Below the pieces are notes generated by a model that was not told the origin of the DNA, did not search any database, and was given only the letters and a program-made list of their open reading frames with translations. Of a DNA stretch of 50,502 nucleotides, positions 9,312 to 18,435 are shown one piece after another. This DNA is from Planctomycetota bacterium. GTDB lineage: Bacteria; Planctomycetota; PUPC01; JACPCR01. A program made the position numbers and the translations under genes. The stretch is taken from assembly GCA_027625095.1 (NCBI GenBank), contig JAQBXN010000055.1, positions 1-50,502 of the forward strand, given 5' to 3'. Numbering within the stretch: position 1 is the first letter of the stretch; every line of letters begins with the position of its first letter.

Positions 9312-10118
9312 TCAGCCATAAGCGCCCTTGGGATGTTTGCCAAACAGCCTGAGCAGACGTTCGTCTGCACCTTCGAGGACATGAGCCGGCACCTGGTAAT
9401 TCAGGAACGGATAAAAACGCTGGGCAATACGGCGATCCCCATAGGCAAATTGGTAAAGACAACGCCGGCGATTGGAACTGTTTGGAGCACCCCGATGCCA
9501 TAGCTGGTTGTGCTGCAAATAGAGATCGCCCGCCTTGCAAAGGATCGAGACCGGCCCCCGTCCTTCGAAGGTTGGGTTGTCCTGGCTGATCGGCTGGCGC
9601 CCGGAGTAATGGCTCCGGGGTACAACCTGGGTTGGGCCATATTCCACGGAAGGCACGTCCGTCAACATCATTTGAAAATTTACGATGAAATTCGGGATAC
9701 TGATTCTCGGATCGTGGCGACTCATATCATTCGGCAACGGGAAATACAGCCCGTCATCCACGTGCCAGCCTGAGATGGCCTTGCCGGGCTGGTTGTAAAC
9801 CGCGCCATCCGCGATGAGGTGGCAGTTCGCCCCTACGATAGCTTCTCCAAGGCTGATCATGGGCTCGCGGACAAGCATGTCCCGAAAAATGCGTTCACGT
9901 TCGAACAATCGGACAAAAGACCAGTCGCTGTCACAGTGATGCATCATCCTGGCGGTGGGATCGGTACACATTCTGTCGATCCCCTTCCTGAGTTCTGAGA
10001 CCTCCTCCGGCGTCAAAACTCCTGGAATGTGAACCCAGCCTTCACGATTGAACTCGTCCAGGATGGATGAAGTCTTTTCCTCTGAAAACGCAACGGCAGA
10101 TGGGTTGGAGATTGACAT
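9312..10118 (-). CDS. Phytanoyl-CoA dioxygenase (PhyH) family Fe(II)/2-oxoglutarate oxygenase
   Basis: A 268-aa protein with the double-stranded beta-helix pattern of PhyH oxygenases. The iron ligands are visible as GWHVDDG (His119, Asp121) and a distal His208 in QLWHRGAPNS. The basic cluster that follows (RRRCLYQF) is where the family binds the 2-oxoglutarate carboxylate. The motif GWVHIPGVLTPEEV at the N-terminus is typical of PhyH proteins. Family members hydroxylate or halogenate small molecules, and in PVC bacteria they are numerous with unknown substrates, so none is assigned. The gene is transcribed divergently from the heparinase-like gene at 10356 across 237 bp, which may contain promoters for both. 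Confidence 0.85.
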   Translation of the reverse strand: MSISNPSAVAFSEEKTSSILDEFNREGWVHIPGVLTPEEVSELRKGIDRMCTDPTARMMHHCDSDWSFVRLFERERIFRDMLVREPMISLGEAIVGANCHLIADGAVYNQPGKAISGWHVDDGLYFPLPNDMSRHDPRISIPNFIVNFQMMLTDVPSVEYGPTQVVPRSHYSGRQPISQDNPTFEGRGPVSILCKAGDLYLQHNQLWHRGAPNSSNRRRCLYQFAYGDRRIAQRFYPFLNYQVPAHVLEGADERLLRLFGKHPKGAYG

Positions 10119-10355
10119 TGGTTGTATCCAGTGCAGAACTTTTCATCGATATCCGAGCAGGTATGAACAGCAGGCTTGCCGGAAGCGCTGGCAGTGGGGG
10201 AAGAATCACCGTCCATTTCCTTCGGTGCTGCCAGAGCGGCCGTCTAATGGCCTGCCCAGACTCTCTTTCAACTGTGCCTGAAGATGTTTTGTGTTCCCCT
10301 GCTGAAAATCGCATTATAACTGGGTCTTGTATTCCATTCCGCCAAGATTACTGAA

Positions 10356-13300
10356 ATGCGTGTTCCTCTCTTTCTTGTTCTTTTCTTCTCTCTCTATTAC
10401 TCCAGTGTTCAGCCTCTAACTGCAGAAACCAGGTACCTGGTCGGTGGCCCGCTCGCCGGAGTTGAAGTACCCAAATTTCCGACCCAACACGGCGAACCTG
10501 ACGGCCATCCGGGGGCCACGGGACAGACAGAAGGTGAGCTTCAGTTCACCACTGAAGATCTTTATCCTGAGATGCAGCTTTATCCCGGTTCGGTCGAACA
10601 CTACCGGGCTTACATGTTCAAGTACATGCCCATTCGGAGCTTCTTTGATGTGCAGAGCCAACTCAAAAACTGGGTGGCACCCAACATACCCGGCGCGCAG
10701 GAGCAACATTCAGAACAGTATGCGTCCTCCCTATTCTGGGTGCCGAGGCACAGCGCCGTCAGAGATACCGGACTCAAACTCAAGCCCGAGCCGGTTATTC
10801 GTTGCAAAGTGGGTACACCCGAATTCGAACTCGACCTGGGCGAACTCAATATCGGTCTTTACACCATTCGCGTGATAGCCGCGGTCGCGCCGGAACAGGT
10901 AAAGGACTTTCGGCTGCCAGCGTTTTTGAGAATGTCCGTGAACGATGGTCTCCTGGGCGAGACTTCCAACTACCGGCTTCGTATAGGCTACTGCGAAGAG
11001 TTTTACAGCGTTGCTGAATTCTATTTCTACGCCCCAGCCAAACGCCCCTATCAGTCCAGGCTTGCCCTTGACAGTGGCAGCCAGGTCGACTTGCTCGTTC
11101 ACAATGTTTCTCTCGATGACGTGCTGGCAGGTACGGAGAATCGTGTTCTGAAAAAGAGGACAACCATTCGCAGCGCGGTCCCTGATGCCGCCGCAAAGCT
11201 CGAGGCTCGCAGGAAAGCCGGCCACACGATTCGTGAACCGCTTTCTAATGAAGACCGCCTTACAAGAGACGCCAGAATCTGGAATGCCTTCCCTCCTCCA
11301 AACGCGCAGCCCCACAGCCGGATGGGGACTGGATATGGCACGGTCGCTGGGGTCGTTTCCGGTACGGAGAAGATGAATGCGAAGGAGATTGAAGAGGAAT
11401 ACGGCCAGTGGGCGCCAGTGAGCGGGAACAAGAAACCAGACAGATTTCCGGCAAATGCGATCCTGGAGGATTGTTTTCTTTTCAACGACAAGCTCGGGCT
11501 CGTCTATTCGATGGACGACCTCCGCAATAATCGCCCGCTGCCCGACCCATATCCGTTCAAAGATGACGGTGCGGGCCTTTACTATCCCAACCCGGATAAC
11601 CCGGCGGAAGGCAAAGTCTGGAGCCCCGTCGCCGAGAGGGTTGCCCGCGTGATTCGCGATTACTACGGCGCTGGCGGGCTTCCTCAATACATGGCCACCG
11701 GTGAGCCGGATTTCGCCCATGACGCGGTTATTCAACTGGTGCGTTACGCCTATGCGCTCCCTACGCTCAATTTTTCAGACTGGATTGATTGTCTGGTCCA
11801 CACAAGGGGCGCTTTCGGGCGTGACCTGCGTTCTCGTCGTCGCGGCACCGCGGCGTTCTTCATGCCGCATTATCCGATGTACGTGAACCCCATCATGTAT
11901 CAGTACGACCAACTGTTTGATTTTATCAAGGGGAACGAGCAACTGGCCAAATCCATCGGACGTTTCGTGCCGTGGGTGAAGACCTCTCAGGACGTGATCC
12001 GGCTCCTCGATGTCTACCTCGTCCAGACCGTCGCCAAGCGAATCATGCGTTATCACTACCACACCGATCCGGTCGATATTGCCAATCTTGCCTCTGTCGC
12101 CGGCGACAATGAATTCACCAAGCCCTGGATGGATTGGCTGCTCAGCAGAACCTTCATCTATCCGCTCCCCGTATCCGGTATCGCAGACACCATGATCACC
12201 GGTACCTGCCGCGACGGCGGGGAATACATCGGCTCGTCCTACTATGTACAGGGAGAGAACGCCCTTCGTGTTGCGACATCACTCCAGCAATATATCGAGG
12301 CGGGCGGCGACCGCAGTTACGATCTATCGGACGCCAGGAAGTATCCGAAAGGGCTCGTGCATTGTTACTTCAGGCTGAATCAAATTGTTGCTGGTTGGGA
12401 TTTTCCTCGCATTGGCGATGTGTGTGGGCCGGACAAGCTGCCGGGCCATACGCTGAGAGCGCTTGATTTCGCCGTTTACGGCTGGCGGTGGACGAAAGAC
12501 CCGCAGTTCGCCTTCATTCTCAAACACTACGTCGGCAGCGCTGGCAAGACCCTCGGCGAGGCGAAGTCCATCCTGGCGAACATGACTTCAAAGGATTGGG
12601 ATTTGATCGAAGCTGCCGCCGCCAACCAGGCCAGAGCCCCGTGGCTCGACCGGCGTTCACGAGTGTTACCCCAATGGGCTGGATTTCTCGAGACGGGCCT
12701 TCAGCACGATGACCCACGATTCCGCCGTGCCGCTTACGTCCGCATCGGCTACGGTTATGGACACCACCACAACGACGGGCTCGACCTGCAGGTCTCGGCC
12801 CATGGAATCCCCATGACTATCGATGGCGGGCAGCGTCCCGGTTACTCCTCACCGGGCGACCGCGACACACGAGTCCATAACACGGTTCAAATTGATTACG
12901 AACAGAACTTCCTGAACTCCCATGCGACCGCGCTCACGGACACTCCCGGCGCTAGCTACCTCGCCGCATCCGCCCTGCCTACCGGCGCCGGAAAACTGCT
13001 GCGAAGACAGATTTCACTGGTCGATGTGGATGAAGGAATCGGTTCGCAGCCGCTGCCTCCTTCACAGCAGTATCCATTCTCGAAACTGCCCGAGGGAGTT
13101 ACCCCCGCCAATTCGTATGTCTTTGACGTATTCAGAGCCGCTGGCGGGAAGGCGCATACCTATAACTTCCACGGGCCGATCAATGATGATATTCAGTGGA
13201 ACGCGGCAGACGTAAAAGCATTGGGTGGAGTCCCACAGGTTGCTGAGGGCAGCACGCCCGGTTTTTCACCGGCCGGGTATCTGTCTGCGTTCAACAAATT

Positions 13301-14606
13301 GCCAGAGCAGAACAGAGCTGGTCTCGCGCCAGACACTCTGGAAGTTACCTGGAGGCAGCGAAGGTACAAAGACGAAGCGGCTCAAGGGGGCATTCCGTTC
13401 GCCGGCACCGAGGCTTTCATGATGGGCAACAACTTTCGGTATCTCACAGACGCGGGTATTCCCGATGAAACCCAGCTCAATACCTCAAGACGATTCATGC
13501 GACTCCACCTGCTCAATACAAAAGGCGAAACGGCCATGCAGGCCGAAGCTGTCTGCAATAAATGGAACTACCACTACACCTGCGCGTTTCTCAGCAGACA
13601 GTCAGAGAATGACGGCCTCGAATCCGCTTTCACTGCCATCATCGAACCGTATATCGGCCAACCTTTCATTACTTCAAAGCGCCTGCTGCCAATCGCAGGC
13701 AACGAGCCGGACGCGCTTCGCGGAGTAGCGGTCGAGGTCAAAACCGTCAACGGCCATACTGATATCAATTTCGCAGACGGCCGGCCCGACCGGACGCGCA
13801 CCGTGATGCTTGACGCCAATAAACTCACAGTGGCCGCGGAACATGCCTTCTACAGTACGGACGCGGCAGGGCTTCGTATCGCCACACTTACCGGTGGCAC
13901 GAAACTCTTCGCACCCGAAGCGAAGATTGAGGTCGTCACCGGCGAGCGAACCGCCACCGTGTCCAAAGTCGACTACCTGGAAAAAACGATCTGGATAGAT
14001 CAGCAGTGGCCGGGCCGCACGAGCTCTTCCATTCTTGAAATCGGCCTGACCAATCCCGAACACCTGACGGCCTACACCGCGATCAAATCGATACCTGAAG
14101 AAAACGGTACCCGCATCGTGTTCCAGCGGGGCAGCGACTACTACCGTTCAGAGGTCACCAGCATTGAGGGCGACACCGTCACCTGCGTCCTCGACCCGAT
14201 GATGATGTATGCACCGGGCAACAGGAATGGCTGGGTAGCCTCCAACGAATCCCAAACCAGATTCTGGCGCGCCGAATTTCTTGATAAGCGACAGTTCAAA
14301 CTCAGCGGCCCCGAAGTGAACAAAGAAGCATTCGGCAAGGAGGGCGCCCTCCGCCTCTGGGAATACGGTGTTGGAGACAAAGTCCGGCAATCGACATCGG
14401 CCTCGCTCGTCCGAATCGAACCTGGAGATTACGAGTTCAGATCGGACGCCGGCGCCACCATCTCATTGCGTGGCTCGAGTATCGAGACCGCGGTCCCCGG
14501 TGAGGGCTGGGCAAGAGAAGAAGTGGTTGCCAGCGACGGCTGGGTGTCACTCCGCATCCCCGTCGGCCGAGCCATCGACAAAGCCCTTCGGATAAGGGTT
14601 AAGTAA
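10356..14606 (+). CDS. Large secreted heparinase II/III-like protein
   Basis: A 1416-aa protein with an N-terminal signal peptide (basic start, hydrophobic core FLVLFFSLYYSS, end near residue 24). Residues about 430-770 look all-helical, as in the alpha/alpha toroid of polysaccharide lyases. Near residue 798 comes GYGHHHNDGLDLQVSAHG, followed by MTIDGGQRPGYSS and TRVHNTVQID. This matches the heparinase II/III beta-sandwich pattern, in which a His and Asp follow the toroid and a conserved TRxHNT segment comes next. The C-terminal 400 residues are beta-rich. Inference: an exported or periplasmic enzyme cleaving uronic-acid polysaccharides. It is far longer than classical heparinase II (about 770 aa), and the first 400 residues match nothing I know. 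It begins 237 bp from the divergent PhyH gene. Confidence 0.65.
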   Translation: MRVPLFLVLFFSLYYSSVQPLTAETRYLVGGPLAGVEVPKFPTQHGEPDGHPGATGQTEGELQFTTEDLYPEMQLYPGSVEHYRAYMFKYMPIRSFFDVQSQLKNWVAPNIPGAQEQHSEQYASSLFWVPRHSAVRDTGLKLKPEPVIRCKVGTPEFELDLGELNIGLYTIRVIAAVAPEQVKDFRLPAFLRMSVNDGLLGETSNYRLRIGYCEEFYSVAEFYFYAPAKRPYQSRLALDSGSQVDLLVHNVSLDDVLAGTENRVLKKRTTIRSAVPDAAAKLEARRKAGHTIREPLSNEDRLTRDARIWNAFPPPNAQPHSRMGTGYGTVAGVVSGTEKMNAKEIEEEYGQWAPVSGNKKPDRFPANAILEDCFLFNDKLGLVYSMDDLRNNRPLPDPYPFKDDGAGLYYPNPDNPAEGKVWSPVAERVARVIRDYYGAGGLPQYMATGEPDFAHDAVIQLVRYAYALPTLNFSDWIDCLVHTRGAFGRDLRSRRRGTAAFFMPHYPMYVNPIMYQYDQLFDFIKGNEQLAKSIGRFVPWVKTSQDVIRLLDVYLVQTVAKRIMRYHYHTDPVDIANLASVAGDNEFTKPWMDWLLSRTFIYPLPVSGIADTMITGTCRDGGEYIGSSYYVQGENALRVATSLQQYIEAGGDRSYDLSDARKYPKGLVHCYFRLNQIVAGWDFPRIGDVCGPDKLPGHTLRALDFAVYGWRWTKDPQFAFILKHYVGSAGKTLGEAKSILANMTSKDWDLIEAAAANQARAPWLDRRSRVLPQWAGFLETGLQHDDPRFRRAAYVRIGYGYGHHHNDGLDLQVSAHGIPMTIDGGQRPGYSSPGDRDTRVHNTVQIDYEQNFLNSHATALTDTPGASYLAASALPTGAGKLLRRQISLVDVDEGIGSQPLPPSQQYPFSKLPEGVTPANSYVFDVFRAAGGKAHTYNFHGPINDDIQWNAADVKALGGVPQVAEGSTPGFSPAGYLSAFNKLPEQNRAGLAPDTLEVTWRQRRYKDEAAQGGIPFAGTEAFMMGNNFRYLTDAGIPDETQLNTSRRFMRLHLLNTKGETAMQAEAVCNKWNYHYTCAFLSRQSENDGLESAFTAIIEPYIGQPFITSKRLLPIAGNEPDALRGVAVEVKTVNGHTDINFADGRPDRTRTVMLDANKLTVAAEHAFYSTDAAGLRIATLTGGTKLFAPEAKIEVVTGERTATVSKVDYLEKTIWIDQQWPGRTSSSILEIGLTNPEHLTAYTAIKSIPEENGTRIVFQRGSDYYRSEVTSIEGDTVTCVLDPMMMYAPGNRNGWVASNESQTRFWRAEFLDKRQFKLSGPEVNKEAFGKEGALRLWEYGVGDKVRQSTSASLVRIEPGDYEFRSDAGATISLRGSSIETAVPGEGWAREEVVASDGWVSLRIPVGRAIDKALRIRVK

Positions 14607-14637
14607 AAGCAGGCCGCCCTCAGGCCTTTGCCCTGCT
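14607..14637. other. Short spacer between heparinase-like gene and palindromic element
   Basis: These 31 bases hold the left copy of a 15-bp direct repeat (14619-14633, CTCAGGCCTTTGCCC) and a four-base TGCT spacer before the terminal inverted repeat of the palindromic element. No terminator hairpin separate from the element is visible. Confidence 0.5.
14619..14633 (+). repeat. 15-bp direct repeat, left copy, flanking the palindromic element
   Basis: CTCAGGCCTTTGCCC occurs here and again at 14920-14934. The right copy abuts the inverted repeat directly; the left copy is separated from it by four bases. This placement suggests a target-site duplication made on insertion, though the unequal spacing leaves room for doubt. 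Confidence 0.55.
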
Positions 14638-14919
14638 CTTTACCCACATTTTAGATCATTCTTTATGCCGAAGGCATTACGTCCTATAGCCCAGGGTTGC
14701 GAGGCTTTGGGAGCTACCCTGGGTGTTTGCAGGCAAAGACCTCTTCTACCCCGAAGGGGTTGCGTCCATATAATCTGTGGACGCATACAAACCTTCATAT
14801 GGGCGTAACCCCTTCGGGGTAAACGGTACTCGGAGCCCAATGACCCAGGGTAGCTCGCAAAGCCTCCCAACCCTGGGCTGGAAAGCGCAACACCTTCGGT
14901 GTAAAAAATGTGGGTAAAG
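14638..14919. mobile_element. Nested palindromic intergenic element of 282 bp, MITE-like
   Basis: The ends form a perfect 15-bp inverted repeat, CTTTACCCACATTTT at 14638-14652 and its complement at 14905-14919. Inside are further arms in mirror order: 37 bp at 14688-14724 against 14843-14879 with two mismatches, 18 bp at 14747-14764 against 14804-14821 with one mismatch (containing the self-palindrome ACCCCGAAGGGGT), and a central 8-bp stem 14761-14768 against 14778-14785. The whole could fold into one long cruciform. A 15-bp direct repeat flanks it. The only ORF inside (76 codons on the - strand) is a by-product of the palindrome. Short palindromic repeats of this CCCGAAGGGG flavour are known from planctomycete-type genomes. 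No transposase is nearby, so any movement would depend on another element. Confidence 0.6.
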
Positions 14920-14934
14920 CTCAGGCCTTTGCCC
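14920..14934 (+). repeat. 15-bp direct repeat, right copy, flanking the palindromic element
   Basis: Identical to 14619-14633 (CTCAGGCCTTTGCCC) and immediately adjacent to the right terminal inverted repeat. It lies 49 bp upstream of the MNT antitoxin start codon, so the element forms the whole upstream region of the toxin-antitoxin pair. Confidence 0.55.
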
Positions 14935-14983
14935 CAGGGATCGGCATCAGTAGAATGCAGTCATACCAATTTCAGGGTGAATC

Positions 14984-15340
14984 ATGCCTGCAAAGTTTGA
15001 TACATCTGTGCATGACCGGAAGGTCATCGCCCGGCGGCTGGAAAACGAAAACCAGAGGAAAGAACTGCTGGAAAAGGTTCTAAAAGGGCTGGAAGAATTG
15101 CATGGGAAATTCGACTTCGAGCGCGCCTGGCTGTTTGGCTCGATTACAAAAGAATTCAAGTTGAGGCCCGATTCTGACGTGGACATAGCGGTGGAAGGGC
15201 TTCCATCAGACCAGTTTCTGGCCATGGCAGCAAGGCTTTCCAGCTTTGTGGGACGTGAAGTAGATCTACAGCAATTGGAAGAATGCCGGTTTGCAGACCG
15301 TATCAAAGAAGAGGGAACAGAATGGAAGAAAGCGCATTAG
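14984..15340 (+). CDS. MNT-type nucleotidyltransferase, putative antitoxin of a HEPN/MNT pair
   Basis: A 118-aa protein with the minimal nucleotidyltransferase signature: LFGSI, then PDSDVDIAV, giving a GS-x11-DxD pattern one residue longer in the spacer than usual. The size suits MNT antitoxins. In characterised HepT/MntA systems the MNT protein AMPylates its HEPN partner and so neutralises it; this role is inferred here from family and gene order. The coding region overlaps the next gene by 19 bp in another frame, indicating translational coupling. The upstream region is the palindromic element, and no Shine-Dalgarno sequence is obvious. Confidence 0.82.
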   Translation: MPAKFDTSVHDRKVIARRLENENQRKELLEKVLKGLEELHGKFDFERAWLFGSITKEFKLRPDSDVDIAVEGLPSDQFLAMAARLSSFVGREVDLQQLEECRFADRIKEEGTEWKKAH

Positions 15341-15795
15341 CCATCCTGAAGGCCGATCTGGGCAGCCAACTGCAGCTCATCCGGGACATTTACTCAAAAC
15401 TGGATGATCGCAAAAATGGGACGGAGCATGACCCCATACGGCTTGAAGCGATGTGCTATCAACTGCACAACCTCTTCTGTGCATTCGAGGATGCATTCAA
15501 GATCATTGCGGAGCGGTTTGAAAACCAGGTGGAAGAGGCGTCGCATTGGTATGCAGAATTCTTGAAAAGGATGAAGGCCGAGATACAGGGCGTCCGTCCT
15601 GCGGTGTTGTCCGAGGAGTCCTATGAATTACTGGATGAAATGCGTGCGTTCCGGCATGTCTTTCGACATGCGTATGGGAAAGAATTGGACTATGCCAAGG
15701 CCGTTGTCGCGCTTAACAAGGCGGAGCTGCTCAGGAATCGCCATGCCGGAGAATTTCAGGAGTTTTTGGGAAAGCTCGGAGTTACCAAGACTTAG
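15322..15795 (+). CDS. HepT-like HEPN-domain protein, putative RNase toxin
   Basis: A 157-aa mostly helical protein from ATG 15322, chosen because it overlaps the MNT gene by 19 bp as in other pairs; an upstream in-frame start at 15283 would lengthen the overlap. The HEPN active-site pattern R-x4-H appears as RHVFRH (Arg111 to His116), preceded by a long helix pair (CYQLHNLFCAFEDAFKIIAE). HEPN toxins of this kind cleave RNA as dimers and are held in check by the MNT partner. It is longer than the smallest HepT proteins (about 110-140 aa). The pair sits between a palindromic element and a gene for a secreted protein, a typical isolated toxin-antitoxin location. Confidence 0.78.
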   Translation: MEESALAILKADLGSQLQLIRDIYSKLDDRKNGTEHDPIRLEAMCYQLHNLFCAFEDAFKIIAERFENQVEEASHWYAEFLKRMKAEIQGVRPAVLSEESYELLDEMRAFRHVFRHAYGKELDYAKAVVALNKAELLRNRHAGEFQEFLGKLGVTKT

Positions 15796-15882
15796 CACGA
15801 AGCCCGCATGGGCGAACGGATCTCTTCGCAACGGGAGTCCAGGATTTCTTGCAAAGGCTTACCGCCAACTGTTGCAAACCCC

Positions 15883-15888
15883 AAGGAG
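15883..15888 (+). promoter_or_regulatory. Ribosome binding site deciding the start of the secreted protein gene
   Basis: AAGGAG lies nine bases before ATG 15898. It favours that ATG over an upstream in-frame one at 15808, because only the downstream start gives a protein beginning directly with a signal peptide. Confidence 0.7.
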
Positions 15889-15897
15889 TCACTGTTC

Positions 15898-18387
15898 ATG
15901 CGATGCACCTTTTTCCTCTTCCTCACCTCAAGCATCTTCGCCGGCCCTGTTCTCCAGACAGACCAAGATTCACTCTGGACGGTTACATTCGATGAGGAAG
16001 AGCTGCCCGGGAAGTGGCGGATCACTTTTGGCCAGACGGGCAATTTCATCGTCGAGAAGTACATACTCACCCAAACTGAAGTCCGCCTTGCCGGAGAGAG
16101 CGCTGAGCAGGGCAGGCTGGTCGACGCCTGGGAGGGCGGACACTGGCGCGCGCTGGCAGACGGAGGCATTGCATATTACAAGCGCGGATGGAAGGAGACC
16201 GGTTACCAGCTCAAGTGTCTGCCCAGGGAAGTTCGTCGCTCGGCTGACCCGGAAGCGAAGACGCTGGTTTACGAGTCTGTCATTGACACCCGTAACGGGC
16301 AGACCCTTGCCACCGGAGCGTTCCGATTCGAGCAGACGGTTCGTGTGTTATCTGATGGCCTGGCGTTGGATTATCAAATCACCGCGCAGCAGCAGGTGGA
16401 TACCCAGGCGATGGGTGCCTACATCTATCTGCCGGCACAGCTCTACGCAGGCAAGACCGTGTCCGTGGACGCCCATCAGTCTCGGCCTCTGCCGGAGGCG
16501 ATTCTTAAAGGAAGCCTGCTCTGGGCGAGCGGTCAGAATCTTACCCTTGCTGGAGGCACGGATTGGGAGATGCGGGTCGTCCTGCCAAAGAAAGTGCCAT
16601 TTCTGGTCGACGATCTCCGCACTTGGAACATCGCCAATTATCGCATCCTGGCCAACCACCTGGACGCCAATGGGAAAATGTTTGCTCCAGGTGAAAAATT
16701 GAATGTCAGCTTCGAACTGAAGCTCAACAAACATGCCGGCCAGGCCGAAATGGTAAAACAATCGCGCGTGGCGACCCCAGCGTGTGTTCCCCTGACCGAT
16801 GACCGGAAGACTGCCGGAGACTGGCACAAGGAATACGGCAGCCACGGATACCTCCTCTGTGCGATGGACACCCTGAACAGAGCAGTCACCGGGGGGAGTG
16901 GGTTCGGGCTGGGCGGCCCATCGTTTCATTACTATCCGGGAACAGCGGATGGACGCGTTTACATGTGGACTGGAGGCATTGAAGACGATCTGAGGGTGCT
17001 CTGGAACCCCGGTACCCGACGGCGACACGCCGCCAACTGGAACGACGGCGGCTGGCGCAAACCGATCGGCGAGGAAGCGAACCATTGCGTTGACCTGGAT
17101 GTCCCCGATGGGCTGTTCGTCCTCTCTCATTACTCCTATGATTGCGATTGGATTCAGCACCGGCAGCAACGTGTGACGTTGCGTCGCCGATCCTGGGACT
17201 TCAAAGAAAACAAGGACTTTAAGAAAGGCGATCTGCTGGCCTCATCCGATGCAACAGACCTCCTGCACGGTCTTTACACACGATTCATGGTGAAAGGCCC
17301 TCTCAAGCTCCAGGTAGAATTCGAGCGCGGCCTGAGCCCAAGCGCGGTGCTGTGCGGCATCTTCTGGGACAAGATTCGCCCACCGGTTCGGCCGAAGGAT
17401 AACGCACTGCTTCCGGTCTTTGAAAGAGTTGTAAAGGCTTCGGAAGCGCCTGACGCTCTGTCTTGCTATCGGTCGCTCCGTGATTCCGAGGCATTGGTGA
17501 AGGGCGATGGCGATGAGGCCGCCCTCTTGCGGGCTTTTGCCCGGCAGTGGGACAGCCGCGCCGATATTGCCACCAGGTTTGGTTCATCTGTTGAGGAAGA
17601 AGACCTTCGGGCGGAAATTGTAAAGTTACTCCGCTCTCAACAAATCCAACTTGCCTGCGAGGTCGGAAGAAAACACCTGAAGGAACTCACCGCAATCCCT
17701 TCCTCTGAATCCATCGAAGAGTTGTACCAACTGGCGGGACTGTTTCTCAGCAGAAGTTTCAGCAAAGAACAGTCGAACAATGAACGCCCACTGAATCTTG
17801 AGCCCGATGCCAGGCTGGCCGAGGACTCTCTGAAAGCTTGGCTGAGCATGATTCTGCGCCAGTATCCAGGAGATACCCCAAAACATCTTAAAGAAGCCGC
17901 CCGGAAGGCAAAGACCACACAAAGAAACACAACGCACGATTTCATCATTGAAGCCATCCATGCCAACTATGGCTATGAAGCCCTGGAGCAGGAAGATCGG
18001 TGGCGGCTTGCCCAGCGATACCTCCAGGATCCGGCGAAGAAAGATGATGCTCAGAGGGTCCTTTCTCTAGCCCTTACCCAGGAGTCCCAGAGGACAGCCG
18101 AGCTCGATGAAAGAGCTCTTAACAGCCTGATAAGCATTGCATATTCCCTGGAAGATTGGGCGAAGGCAGAAGCGATTACCGAAGCGCTCATCAACAAGTT
18201 CCCCGATGGACATCGAGCCCCGATTGGTGCCTACATGCTGTCCAGAAAGCTGTCTTCGGCAGGCCATCTTGAGCGAGCCTTGCAGTTCATTCAGAAGGCC
18301 AGGACAAAGCTCAAGGGCAATCGCAAAATGGTCCTCCTGGATAAAGAAGAGAAACGCCTGCAGGCCCTGATTGAAAAGGCAAAGTAA
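15898..18387 (+). CDS. Secreted protein with beta-rich N-terminal half and helical-repeat C-terminus, function unknown
   Basis: An 829-aa protein starting at ATG 15898, supported by AAGGAG and by the signal peptide MRCTFFLFLTSSIFAGPVLQ. Residues about 25-280 are beta-rich (SLWTVTFDEEELPGKW, VEKYILTQTEVRL, FEQTVRVLSDGLALDYQIT), suggesting a sandwich fold, but I assign no family. Residues about 300-500 have Trp/Gly/Asp-rich stretches (GGFGLGGPSFHYYPG type segments). The last 280 residues are helical with TPR-like periodicity (LAQRYLQDPAKKDDAQRVL; AEAITEALINKFPDGH). Family knowledge: comparable large secreted proteins of PVC bacteria often accompany polysaccharide breakdown. The heparinase-like gene upstream would suit that, but the toxin-antitoxin pair lies between them. 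Confidence 0.7.
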   Translation: MRCTFFLFLTSSIFAGPVLQTDQDSLWTVTFDEEELPGKWRITFGQTGNFIVEKYILTQTEVRLAGESAEQGRLVDAWEGGHWRALADGGIAYYKRGWKETGYQLKCLPREVRRSADPEAKTLVYESVIDTRNGQTLATGAFRFEQTVRVLSDGLALDYQITAQQQVDTQAMGAYIYLPAQLYAGKTVSVDAHQSRPLPEAILKGSLLWASGQNLTLAGGTDWEMRVVLPKKVPFLVDDLRTWNIANYRILANHLDANGKMFAPGEKLNVSFELKLNKHAGQAEMVKQSRVATPACVPLTDDRKTAGDWHKEYGSHGYLLCAMDTLNRAVTGGSGFGLGGPSFHYYPGTADGRVYMWTGGIEDDLRVLWNPGTRRRHAANWNDGGWRKPIGEEANHCVDLDVPDGLFVLSHYSYDCDWIQHRQQRVTLRRRSWDFKENKDFKKGDLLASSDATDLLHGLYTRFMVKGPLKLQVEFERGLSPSAVLCGIFWDKIRPPVRPKDNALLPVFERVVKASEAPDALSCYRSLRDSEALVKGDGDEAALLRAFARQWDSRADIATRFGSSVEEEDLRAEIVKLLRSQQIQLACEVGRKHLKELTAIPSSESIEELYQLAGLFLSRSFSKEQSNNERPLNLEPDARLAEDSLKAWLSMILRQYPGDTPKHLKEAARKAKTTQRNTTHDFIIEAIHANYGYEALEQEDRWRLAQRYLQDPAKKDDAQRVLSLALTQESQRTAELDERALNSLISIAYSLEDWAKAEAITEALINKFPDGHRAPIGAYMLSRKLSSAGHLERALQFIQKARTKLKGNRKMVLLDKEEKRLQALIEKAK

Positions 18388-18435
18388 AGATTTACTTCGG
18401 AAATTCTGCGCGTAGCACATGTACTCCTGGTTAGG

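Noticed and set aside
10731..11735. 334-codon open frame on the - strand
   Set aside because: It is antisense to the heparinase-like gene, which has a signal peptide and family motifs; the - frame shows none.
14640..14870. 76-codon - strand ORF in the palindromic element
   Set aside because: The peptide is explained by the nested inverted repeats; it has no start context or family pattern.
15623..16702. 359-codon + strand frame overlapping the HEPN gene and the secreted protein gene
   Set aside because: It is in a different frame from both real genes, is Arg/Ser-rich and lacks any domain.
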